Virus record (IMG/VR): IMGVR_UViG_3300028392_000265
Span: 1-25,945 of that record
Length of the DNA stretch: 25,945 nucleotides
Strand: one strand, 5' to 3'
Source of the DNA: a virus
The stretch's first letter is position 1, and every line of letters begins with the position of its first letter. The notes below the pieces were generated by a model. The model saw only the letters and a program-made list of their open reading frames with translations, ran no database searches and had not been told where the DNA came from. Shown here one piece after another: positions 7,070 to 12,840 of this stretch. A program made the translations under genes and the position numbers.

Positions 7070-7423
7070 TTACTTCTTTTTAGACTTAACCATTCCACCT
7101 TTTTTCATAGTAGCTCCTGCTATTTTATCAGCATATGTTGCTTTATCATAAGGTTTAGCAAGTGCTTTAAAAGGAGTAGATCCACCTTTAGCCATCTTAG
7201 GTTTTTTAGACTTTCCTACAGATCCACCTTTTTTATATCCAGGTGCAGGATTTGTCAAAGTAGGTTTTCCAGGATTAGGGTTAGGTCCTATTGGTCCATA
7301 ATAATTAGGATCAACAGAACTTCTACTAACAGGAGGAGCATCATTTTTAACTGGTCTAGAATCAGCTGTTCCACCTGGACCATATTTTTTCATAGACTTA
7401 GAAGAACCAATTTTGTTTTTCAT
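7070..7423 (-). CDS. Lys/Gly/Pro-rich low-complexity protein (117 aa)
   Basis: The protein is disordered-looking. The first half is Pro/Asn/Gly-rich (NYYGPIGPNPNPGKPTLTNP) and the second half contains Lys-Gly repeats such as KKGGSVGKSKKPKMAKGGS and a C-terminal MKKGGMVKSKKK. KGG-M/S-V-K units recur three times. Such KKGGMVK-type proteins are common small members of structural clusters in Bacteroidetes phages. It lies among four other Lys-rich small genes, with 1-2 base spacing on both sides. It may be a nucleic-acid-neutralising virion component, but this is only an inference from composition. Confidence 0.65.
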   Translation of the reverse strand: MKNKIGSSKSMKKYGPGGTADSRPVKNDAPPVSRSSVDPNYYGPIGPNPNPGKPTLTNPAPGYKKGGSVGKSKKPKMAKGGSTPFKALAKPYDKATYADKIAGATMKKGGMVKSKKK

Positions 7424-7424
7424 G

Positions 7425-7571
7425 TTATTTCTTTTTAGACTTTATTTTCTTTTCTTGTTTTAACATTTCAGGAGTGGGTTTTTTACCACTACCTTTAGCA
7501 GCTCTGATATTATCCCACAATCCACGTTGAGATGTAGAACCATCTTTACGTTTAATCATTTGCTTTGCCAT
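7425..7571 (-). CDS. Small basic conserved phage protein, QRGLWDNIRA type (48 aa)
   Basis: The 48-residue product reads MAKQMIKRKDGSTSQRGLWD, continues NIRAAKGSGKKPTPEMLKQE, and ends in a Lys run. The order K-R-x-D-G-S-x-S-x-R-G-L-W-D-N-I-R-x-x-x-G-S-G-K-K-P-T-x-E-M-L-K-Q-E is a motif I recall from many small phage proteins. The start lies one base after the TAG of the carbonic-anhydrase-like gene and its stop is one base before the next ATG, so it is well placed in the operon. It has 16 Lys/Arg against 5 acidic residues. Function unknown; virion or DNA association is possible. Confidence 0.75.
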   Translation of the reverse strand: MAKQMIKRKDGSTSQRGLWDNIRAAKGSGKKPTPEMLKQEKKIKSKKK

Positions 7572-7572
7572 A

Positions 7573-8547
7573 CTATTTAGGTAATCCTGCTTTAAATGTT
7601 GTTGTTAAATCTACCCAAGTTGTAGTGCCCTTTGGTAGTTTTTGAAAACTTACTACATCTATATATGCTTCATATCCATCATCAACATTTATAAATGTAC
7701 CACTCATAAAAAATGCATCTCTTGTACTTCCATTAATTGCATTTGTTCCAGCTGCTGATCTTATACCTGTAGCACCTAACAAAAATGTTTGTCCAGCAGC
7801 TCTTAATATTTCTGTAGCTATTACCATTTGAGCAGCTGTAGCTGAACCAGTTAATGGTGCCAAAGCTGCTCTATTAGTTGTTGATGCTAGTATATTAGTT
7901 AAAAAGAACTGTTGGTAATCATCAACAAAATTTGATTGTACAGGAAGTCCAGCATTATTAATAGCCCAATTTATAGCTGCTTGTACAGCACCACAAGAAG
8001 TGTTTTGACTAGTTTGTCCTTTTCTAAGTATAGATCCCACTGTACCATTGCTAGATATACCAATGTGTGGCATATTCATTACAAACAAATTACCTGTATC
8101 TGTAACGTGACTTGCATAAGCACCCAAGCCAGTAATACCTGTATGTGGGTAACCAGCTAAACCACCAGACATAAATGGTCCTAAATACTCATTTAATGAT
8201 AAAGGATGTTGTCCTAAATTATCTTCATCTAGAAACATAGGTGCATTAATATCATCAGAACAAACTGATAAAGACATCAATGTATTACCTGCAGCATATC
8301 CTAAATTCTTTAAAAATAATTTATTATACTCTCCAAATGCTTGTGCTGACACAGCATTAGGGTAGGTAACCCTAACTGTTTTAGTATATGAAGATGGATT
8401 TCTAAAATCTGTATTTTCATTAATCACTTCAATCCATTCTCCTGGTTTAGGATTTTTAAATGCAAAAGTTAATGAACCAGCAGCTATATCACCAGCTGGT
8501 TTACGAAGAACAAAAGGTTTTTTAGGCTTAATGTTATAACTTCTCAT
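7573..8547 (-). CDS. LCIB/LCIC-type beta-carbonic anhydrase domain protein (324 aa)
   Basis: The middle carries the ordered motifs of the limiting-CO2-inducible protein B/C family of beta-carbonic anhydrases: SLSVCSDDIN (C96, D98/D99), GGLAGYPHTGITGLGAYASH (residues 128-147), MPHIGISSNGTVGSILRKGQ (residues 159-178, with H161 and R175) and TSCGAVQAA (C185). A Cys-His-Cys zinc site with a nearby Asp/Arg pair is the known catalytic layout of beta-type enzymes; C96, H161 and C185 fit it. The reaction would be CO2 hydration to bicarbonate. The length suits one catalytic domain plus a C-terminal beta extension (GYEAYIDVVSFQKLPKGTTT). No signal peptide is seen. It is embedded between a lipoprotein gene (2 bases upstream) and small virion-like genes. 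Activity cannot be judged; it may have been recruited as a virion protein. It ends in TAG. Confidence 0.7.
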   Translation of the reverse strand: MRSYNIKPKKPFVLRKPAGDIAAGSLTFAFKNPKPGEWIEVINENTDFRNPSSYTKTVRVTYPNAVSAQAFGEYNKLFLKNLGYAAGNTLMSLSVCSDDINAPMFLDEDNLGQHPLSLNEYLGPFMSGGLAGYPHTGITGLGAYASHVTDTGNLFVMNMPHIGISSNGTVGSILRKGQTSQNTSCGAVQAAINWAINNAGLPVQSNFVDDYQQFFLTNILASTTNRAALAPLTGSATAAQMVIATEILRAAGQTFLLGATGIRSAAGTNAINGSTRDAFFMSGTFINVDDGYEAYIDVVSFQKLPKGTTTWVDLTTTFKAGLPK

Positions 8548-8549
8548 AG

Positions 8550-8684
8550 TTATTTAGATTTTACAGAGTCAACAATTTTAACTGTATCTACTTTTACACA
8601 TGTAGAATCAGAACTAACTTCTTTTGTAGTAGCTGATTTACAAGATGCTAACACTACCAATCCTACAAATAATAATTTTTTCAT
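8550..8684 (-). CDS. Tiny lipoprotein (44 aa)
   Basis: The product starts MKKLLFVGLVVLASCKSATT, a classic lipoprotein signal peptide: two Lys, a short hydrophobic stretch, and a lipobox L-A-S-C with C15 as the lipidated residue. The mature part is only 30 residues, polar and Val/Asp/Lys-rich (KVDTVKIVDSVKSK), with one more Cys (C29). It ends 2 bases before the carbonic-anhydrase-like start and lies two genes after a holin-like gene. Small phage lipoproteins of this kind serve as outer-membrane spanin partners or block superinfection. Either role is possible here, or a membrane anchor for a neighbour. The call as a lipoprotein is firm; the role is not. Confidence 0.75.
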   Translation of the reverse strand: MKKLLFVGLVVLASCKSATTKEVSSDSTCVKVDTVKIVDSVKSK

Positions 8685-8692
8685 TTTATATT

Positions 8693-8833
8693 TTATTTTT
8701 TCTTAGCCATTTTTTTTAATGTCATAGCAAGAGCTTTTCTTTTAGGAGTACAAGTAGCTTTAGTCATAGGAGTACAATAACCCTTATGTGCTGGGTTAAT
8801 TGCTTTCTGTATCCATTTTTTATCTTTTGCCAT
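8693..8833 (-). CDS. Small basic protein with paired C-T-P motifs (46 aa)
   Basis: The 46-residue product reads MAKDKKWIQKAINPAHKGYC, then TPMTKATCTPKRKALAMTLK, and ends KMAKKK. The W-I-Q-K-A-I start, H-K-G-x-C-T-P-M-T-K-x-T-C-T-P core and Lys-rich tail form a recognisable small family found in aquatic and gut phages. It has 16 Lys/Arg and one acidic residue. The two Cys (20 and 28) could form a disulfide or bind metal together with H17. It sits between the holin-like and lipoprotein genes, 8-17 bases from each. A virion or DNA-associated role is inferred from charge and from similar small neighbours; function is unknown. Confidence 0.7.
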   Translation of the reverse strand: MAKDKKWIQKAINPAHKGYCTPMTKATCTPKRKALAMTLKKMAKKK

Positions 8834-8850
8834 TATTTAACTTTTAAAAA

Positions 8851-9114
8851 TTAAGCAATAGTTTTTTCAGCTTTGATACGTCCAATAACACCTATTACTA
8901 ATCCTATAAGTGTAATCACTTGACCTAAGATTAAACCTACATTACCTTGAGCAGCTTTAATAGCTTCAATAGCAGCTTGAGTTTGATCAACTGTAGCATC
9001 TACAGGAAGATTAACACCAGGAACTTGTAATACATTTGTAATAACAACTCCTAAAGTAGCTACTATAATTCCCCAAATTGTTTTTGATAAATACCATTTT
9101 TTTGTCTGTGTCAT
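8851..9114 (-). CDS. Holin-like membrane protein (87 aa)
   Basis: Two hydrophobic segments are clear: residues 12-31 (TIWGIIVATLGVVITNVLQV) and 58-79 (NVGLILGQVITLIGLVIGVI). They are separated by a polar loop with Asp, Gln and Glu. The N-terminus (MTQTKKWYLSK) and the C-terminus (GRIKAEKTIA) are positively charged. Size, two-helix layout and charged ends match class II phage holins, which make inner-membrane lesions at lysis. A tiny lipoprotein two genes downstream could act in the outer membrane. No endolysin is visible nearby, so the lysis assignment is not proven; a virion membrane-channel component is an alternative. The start follows an AAATTTAAAATA leader. Confidence 0.65.
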   Translation of the reverse strand: MTQTKKWYLSKTIWGIIVATLGVVITNVLQVPGVNLPVDATVDQTQAAIEAIKAAQGNVGLILGQVITLIGLVIGVIGRIKAEKTIA

Positions 9115-9137
9115 AATTTTATTTTAAATTTTTATAA

Positions 9138-10154
9138 TTATTGATTCCAATGTTTCTCTACTTTTTTAGTAAGATCTATAAGAAGCTCTTCATTTAATGG
9201 ATTTCTTAAATATTCAAATACATCTGTTAAGTTACGACCCATCATTGTTGTAGTAGACATATGATAGATAAATCCATCAGCTTTAGTAGCAATATACTTG
9301 TAGTAGTTTGATTCTTTTATAATAGCTTTAATCTTTAATGTTTCCATATCAAAATTAGCTGCTTCAAGAAATTTTTCTGCTGTTTTCTTTTTGTTCTTAT
9401 CTACAGATTCTCCGTTAATATATTTATCCATGTTGTCATAGATAATATCATTAGGTGTAGACTTTTTATACTGAGCACCATTTATATCTAACACTTTAGC
9501 TACATACAATAATTTATTCTGATTCTTATCAAATAACTTCTGAAGTTCTGATAAAGCTTTATTTCTAAGTTTTTTAATTTCTGTATTAACTGATGCACTT
9601 TCTTCAAGTTTATCAAGATAAAACTTAGGAGGTGTTGGCATAGTACGAGCTTCTTCTAAAGACTTAGCTACCATTGAAAACCCACCAGCTTCTATTGCCA
9701 ATAATCTAATCAAATCATAAGGATCTGTAACTGGCTCTAAATGCACTGGTTCATTACCACATCTAATTTTAATCTTATCCCAAAACTCACCATTGTTTTG
9801 TTTAAGTAAAACAATCTTATTCCAAAAATCTTTATCTTCAGGATCTACAACATTAGCTGCAAGTTCTTTTTCTAACTGAGCAACTACAATACGTATTTGT
9901 TTAATCTTAGCTTCTTGTTCTTCTAAAGGAAGAGCTTTAACTTCTGGAGCAAATTCATTTAGTCCAGTGACATAACGTTTGATTCCATTGATTTCTAAAC
10001 ATGCAACTGTTTCTTCATGAAATGCTCCATCAAAAAGACTAAGTCCATACTTTTGAAGTCCCATATTATCTACTTGTGAATCAAAATAAGGACGTATTGC
10101 AATACTAGATTTTTTGTTCTGTGGGTATTTCTCCACAATTGTTACATTACTCAT
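9138..10154 (-). CDS. Hypothetical helical protein, probably virion-associated (338 aa)
   Basis: The protein is mostly alpha-helical and highly charged, with no signal peptide, membrane segment or recognised catalytic motif. A conserved-looking stretch is DPYDLIRLLAIEAGGFSMVA (residues 155-174), followed by a Lys-rich helical region (residues 189-260) and a C-terminal helical segment ending LTKKVEKHWNQ. The layout resembles conserved cargo or internal virion proteins in aquatic Bacteroidetes phages, but I cannot name a family. Two AAACCAAA leader motifs lie immediately before the ATG. The gene stands between a beta-rich virion protein and the holin-like gene. Its role is inferred from neighbours only. 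Confidence 0.65.
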   Translation of the reverse strand: MSNVTIVEKYPQNKKSSIAIRPYFDSQVDNMGLQKYGLSLFDGAFHEETVACLEINGIKRYVTGLNEFAPEVKALPLEEQEAKIKQIRIVVAQLEKELAANVVDPEDKDFWNKIVLLKQNNGEFWDKIKIRCGNEPVHLEPVTDPYDLIRLLAIEAGGFSMVAKSLEEARTMPTPPKFYLDKLEESASVNTEIKKLRNKALSELQKLFDKNQNKLLYVAKVLDINGAQYKKSTPNDIIYDNMDKYINGESVDKNKKKTAEKFLEAANFDMETLKIKAIIKESNYYKYIATKADGFIYHMSTTTMMGRNLTDVFEYLRNPLNEELLIDLTKKVEKHWNQ

Positions 10155-10155
10155 G

Positions 10156-10172
10156 TTTGGTTTTTTTGGTTT
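10156..10172 (-). promoter_or_regulatory. Double AAACCAAA leader motif before the 338-aa gene
   Basis: The minus strand carries two AAACCAAA copies, 10165-10172 and 10156-10163, the second one base from the ATG. Single copies lie before the zinc-ribbon gene (2890-2897), the scaffold-like gene (14130-14137), the coiled-coil gene (25132-25138, one base shorter) and the 96-residue gene (25576-25583). Confidence 0.4.
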
Positions 10173-10186
10173 ATTTTATATGAATC

Positions 10187-10203
10187 ATCGGAATTATTCC
10201 GAT
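10187..10203 (-). other. Intergenic hairpin after the 155-aa gene
   Basis: A perfect 7-bp inverted repeat, ATCGGAA-TTA-TTCCGAT, lies 22 bases after the stop of the 155-residue gene. It has no T-tract after it on the minus strand, so it is not a standard terminator. It may protect or process mRNA 3' ends. Confidence 0.5.
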
Positions 10204-10224
10204 AAAGTATTCTAATTCTTACAA

Positions 10225-10692
10225 TTAATCTCCTATTTTAACTATCTCATAGTTAAGATATATAGTACCCCAAGTTGTTGAAGTAGGTTGAGCAATAGCA
10301 ATATTCATAATTCCTTCTCCTATTGCAGAAGTCATTGGAATTATTCTTGATGTATATATAACATTAGTAGCACTAGCTAAAGATGTTTGTACAAAAAACT
10401 TTTCAGCATCTACAGAAGCAAATTCAGCATTAGTAAGACTAATTGTTAATAAAGCACTAGTAGCACTACTTGTAACTTTGATTATACCTTTTTTAGTAGT
10501 AACAGGTACAGTAGCTGCTGATGTAGCACCACAAGCACCTGTATATGCAATTTGATCATTAATATCTCTAGATAAAGCATTTGTATCTGTAAGTCTAGCA
10601 AAGGTAGCTTGTTTATATCTATTTGCTCCTGCAAGTTTAATGTCTTTATCAGGAGAATTTGGGTTTTGAACTAATCTTTTGAAGATTGCCAT
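10225..10692 (-). CDS. Beta-rich virion protein, possible decoration protein (155 aa)
   Basis: The N-terminal 40 residues are charged and helical (MAIFKRLVQNPNSPDKDIKL). Residues 50-155 are Ala/Thr/Ser-rich and beta-predicted, with segments such as GIIKVTSSATSALLTISLTN and GTIYLNYEIVKIGD. No catalytic motif, signal peptide or membrane helix is seen. The gene lies between the capsid gene and the 338-residue protein, with hairpins on both sides and an AAAAATTTAAAATA leader before its ATG. Small beta-rich proteins just after the capsid gene are often decoration, head-fibre or head-completion proteins. That assignment is by position and composition. Confidence 0.6.
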   Translation of the reverse strand: MAIFKRLVQNPNSPDKDIKLAGANRYKQATFARLTDTNALSRDINDQIAYTGACGATSAATVPVTTKKGIIKVTSSATSALLTISLTNAEFASVDAEKFFVQTSLASATNVIYTSRIIPMTSAIGEGIMNIAIAQPTSTTWGTIYLNYEIVKIGD

Positions 10693-10782
10693 AATTATAT
10701 ATTTTAAATTTTTAAGTAATTGAACCTAATAAGGGTTGCAAATCCTTCACATGATCAGTGTGGTATGCATACTATAGGTGAT

Positions 10783-10801
10783 CTAAAGATACTATCTTTA
10801 G
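10783..10801 (-). other. Perfect 9-bp palindrome with 1-base centre
   Basis: The sequence CTAAAGATA-C-TATCTTTAG is a perfect inverted repeat, beginning 7 bases after the stop of the 22-codon frame. It could be a strong small hairpin (loop of at least 3 after opening the central pair) or a protein-binding operator. No T-tract follows on the minus strand. Confidence 0.55.
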
Positions 10802-10807
10802 AGGGGG

Positions 10808-10876
10808 TTATTTTCTGGGTTTAGCAGGCTTATCATTACTATCTTGTTTACAGATAATGGTTGACTTGTTTTTCAT
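10808..10876 (-). CDS. Possible 22-codon basic peptide
   Basis: An ATG follows the hairpin after the 59-residue gene and opens a frame reading MKNKSTIICKQDSNDKPAKP, then RK and TAA. It is Lys-rich like neighbouring small proteins, and A/T-rich sequence precedes the start. It fills part of an otherwise empty 240-base gap bounded by hairpins. The length is too short for confident calling, and no family is recognised. Confidence 0.35.
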   Translation of the reverse strand: MKNKSTIICKQDSNDKPAKPRK

Positions 10877-10892
10877 AGAAAATAGTTTTATT

Positions 10893-10927
10893 AAATAATG
10901 GAGAAGTTACGGCTCCTCCATTTATTT
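10893..10927 (-). other. Hairpin after the 59-aa gene
   Basis: Arms AAATAATGGAG and CTCCATTTATTT pair over 11 bp with one bulged T, around a 12-base loop. It begins 6 bases after the stop of the 59-residue gene. On the minus strand the stem is followed by AATAAAAC, so termination would be weak at best. Confidence 0.55.
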
Positions 10928-10933
10928 AAAAGT

Positions 10934-11113
10934 TTAGCATTTTTTACCTTTCATACTACCACCATATTTCATTTTAGTCATTGCTGACTTAGGAGCAGTA
11001 GAAGAAACAACACCTTTACCAGCATTTTTACCTACCATTACACCTTTAGTAGATGCACCTGGACGGCCTGATTTAGGAGCTACAGACTTTGAAGTTTTTG
11101 GATTACCAGCCAT
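10934..11113 (-). CDS. Small Lys/Gly-rich basic protein downstream of capsid gene (59 aa)
   Basis: The product reads MAGNPKTSKSVAPKSGRPGA, continues STKGVMVGKNAGKGVVSST, and ends KMKYGGSMKGKKC. It has 14 Lys/Arg and no acidic residue, with high Gly, Ser and Ala, and a single C-terminal Cys. It looks disordered and nucleic-acid-binding or like a capsid-interior peptide. A TTTAAAATATATA leader precedes the ATG, and hairpins flank it on both sides. The position straight after the major capsid gene suggests co-expression with the capsid. No known family is recognised beyond similarity in style to the other small basic proteins of this cluster. Confidence 0.65.
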   Translation of the reverse strand: MAGNPKTSKSVAPKSGRPGASTKGVMVGKNAGKGVVSSTAPKSAMTKMKYGGSMKGKKC

Positions 11114-11146
11114 TGTATATATATTTTAAATTGTGACTTTATAATG

Positions 11147-11180
11147 ACCTGCTAGCAGTTCTTATGGTATGCTAGCAGGT
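11147..11180 (-). other. Strong hairpin immediately after the capsid gene
   Basis: A perfect 11-bp inverted repeat (ACCTGCTAGCA and TGCTAGCAGGT) flanks a 12-base loop, starting 14 bases after the capsid stop codon. The stem is G+C-rich for this genome. No T-tract follows on the minus strand, so partial termination, mRNA stabilisation or processing are all possible. Confidence 0.65.
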
Positions 11181-11194
11181 ACTGTTATAATATA

Positions 11195-12814
11195 TTAGAA
11201 TGATCCACCAGTTACAGGGTTTCTCATAACAATCTTCAATACTTTCGTAGGGTCTTTCACCCAAATAGCAGGCATTGTCTGTGTCATGAATACACGATAT
11301 CCGTTAAAGTTTCCAGAAGACTGGAATCCTTGTGTACGTCCCATGTAATCCATAGTACCATTTTGATAGAACCATTTCAATTGATTATCCCAAGACAACT
11401 TCAACAAATAGATATTATCATTTGTGTTATCTGTGATATCAAAGATAATGAAATTATATGAACTTAATGGGAAACCATCAATAATTGGATTCTCAATATC
11501 ATTTGTATGAACATTATCAAAAGCTGGGTTCAACACAAACTTAACGTTAGCTAAGAATGGAATTACATAACTAGTGTAAGCAAATCCAAAGTTCAAGTCC
11601 ATTCCAGTACCAGTTACAGCACCAAGCTCATGAGCATTAAGAACTAAACCAGAGTTAACTGCTTCTTTCTTAATTGCTTCGTTTACAAGCTTCATACCAC
11701 CCATACCTGTTTGAACGATCAAAGAACGTTGAGGATCTGGACCTTTAAATTCAACTTTACCGTTGAAGAAGTTAAAGATTTCAGATTTAAACAAATCTAA
11801 GTTAAATGAACCTCTATTATAGATTCTCTTATAAGAGTTATCTAATTGCTTCCAAAGACCAACTGATAAACGAATATCATCTGGACCATCTTGTCTAACT
11901 TTACCACCTTGTCCCCACATTAAGTAAGTCTCAATGTCATTAGCAATCTTAGTCAAATGAGCTGCTTCTAAAGTAGTTAAGAAAGAACGAGTTAATTGAC
12001 CATTTGCATAAGCCTTCTTAACGTAATCCTTACCCATCTTCTCAGCCATTGTTTCTAAGTTAGTAACTGAAGGATCTACATTCTTATCAAAGTTTCTCCA
12101 CATTTCAATTACTGGAACTGTACCATCAGCTTTCATACCACCTTTCATCATCAAGTCAGCACGACTAGAAATAGAATAATGTACGTGAGCTTCTGCTCCT
12201 CCTACGTAGTTGTAGAATTCACGGAAACCAGCTGAAACGTTTCCAAGATCAGAGAATCTTTCTCCATACTCTCCACGTGCAGAACCTTTACGGAACACCT
12301 TAGTACCAACTTTTAAATACTTGTTATCCAAATACTTAGTGTTGTCATTGTTTACTAACTGAACAGTGTAAATAAAACCATCTCCTGCTGGGATGATATC
12401 ATCCACAGTGATGTACATTTCCACACCATTGTACTTATCATAAGTGATAATATCACCATGACCAAAGTAACGTTTGTTAATTTTGATTTTGAAGGTTTGA
12501 CCATCAATACCTTTAGTAGCATTAGATGATTCAATATCTTCAATAATGTAAGGAAGATCCTGAGCTACAGGAATCTGCCACTTGTACTCACCACGGTTAT
12601 TATCTACTGAAATAACGTTCTTACCACCAAAAGATGACATTTGATACAAAGGCATTTCTACTTTTTGTGCCATTGCCCAAAGATCCACTGGACCTAAATC
12701 TGTAGGCTCAGCTGATTTAAGGAGGTTAGAAAGGTGGTACGAATCTACGTGTGAACTAGTCGTGTAGTTATTGTCACGTAGGAATATACCATTGTTTAAA
12801 ACTGGGGTTGCCAT
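11195..12814 (-). CDS. Major capsid protein (539 aa)
   Basis: The gene follows terminase, portal and a scaffold-like gene in the standard head-module order, and its product has the length and look of crAss-like HK97-fold capsid proteins. The N-terminal part contains EPTDLGPVDLWAMAQKVEMP and then RGEYKWQIPVAQDLPYIIED; residues 120-190 contain a likely surface or insertion domain. The C-terminal half has LIVQTGMGGMKLVNEAIKKE and SSYNFIIFDITDNTNDNIYL. There is no membrane segment. High expression is suggested by the CCCTTAAATTT leader shared with another structural gene, and by the strong hairpin just after the stop. The HK97 fold is known for the family and inferred here. Confidence 0.75.
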   Translation of the reverse strand: MATPVLNNGIFLRDNNYTTSSHVDSYHLSNLLKSAEPTDLGPVDLWAMAQKVEMPLYQMSSFGGKNVISVDNNRGEYKWQIPVAQDLPYIIEDIESSNATKGIDGQTFKIKINKRYFGHGDIITYDKYNGVEMYITVDDIIPAGDGFIYTVQLVNNDNTKYLDNKYLKVGTKVFRKGSARGEYGERFSDLGNVSAGFREFYNYVGGAEAHVHYSISSRADLMMKGGMKADGTVPVIEMWRNFDKNVDPSVTNLETMAEKMGKDYVKKAYANGQLTRSFLTTLEAAHLTKIANDIETYLMWGQGGKVRQDGPDDIRLSVGLWKQLDNSYKRIYNRGSFNLDLFKSEIFNFFNGKVEFKGPDPQRSLIVQTGMGGMKLVNEAIKKEAVNSGLVLNAHELGAVTGTGMDLNFGFAYTSYVIPFLANVKFVLNPAFDNVHTNDIENPIIDGFPLSSYNFIIFDITDNTNDNIYLLKLSWDNQLKWFYQNGTMDYMGRTQGFQSSGNFNGYRVFMTQTMPAIWVKDPTKVLKIVMRNPVTGGSF

Positions 12815-12822
12815 AGGGCTTA

Positions 12823-12833
12823 AAATTTAAGGG
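12823..12833 (-). promoter_or_regulatory. CCTTAAATTT leader element, copy 3 (capsid gene)
   Basis: The minus strand reads TTAACCCTTAAATTTTAAGC before the capsid ATG, with the CCCTTAAATTT core 8 bases from the start. It matches the leader of the 663-residue virion gene over about 14 bases, including the preceding TAA. The two genes are unrelated in sequence, so the match is not due to gene duplication. Confidence 0.5.
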
Positions 12834-12840
12834 TTAATAA

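Noticed and set aside
7573-7575. Possible TAG stop-codon reassignment, as found in some crAss-like phages
   Set aside because: The carbonic-anhydrase-like gene ends in TAG, with the next ATG one base later, so TAG works as a normal stop. Other genes end in TAA or TGA without read-through extensions.
10705-10775. tRNA-like sequence on the minus strand: a possible anticodon arm with loop CTGATCA and a later AGGTTCAATT resembling a T-loop
   Set aside because: The T-stem (TTAGG and ACTTA) does not pair, no acceptor stem can be formed, and the D-arm is not recognisable. It may be chance or a decayed remnant; I would not annotate a tRNA.
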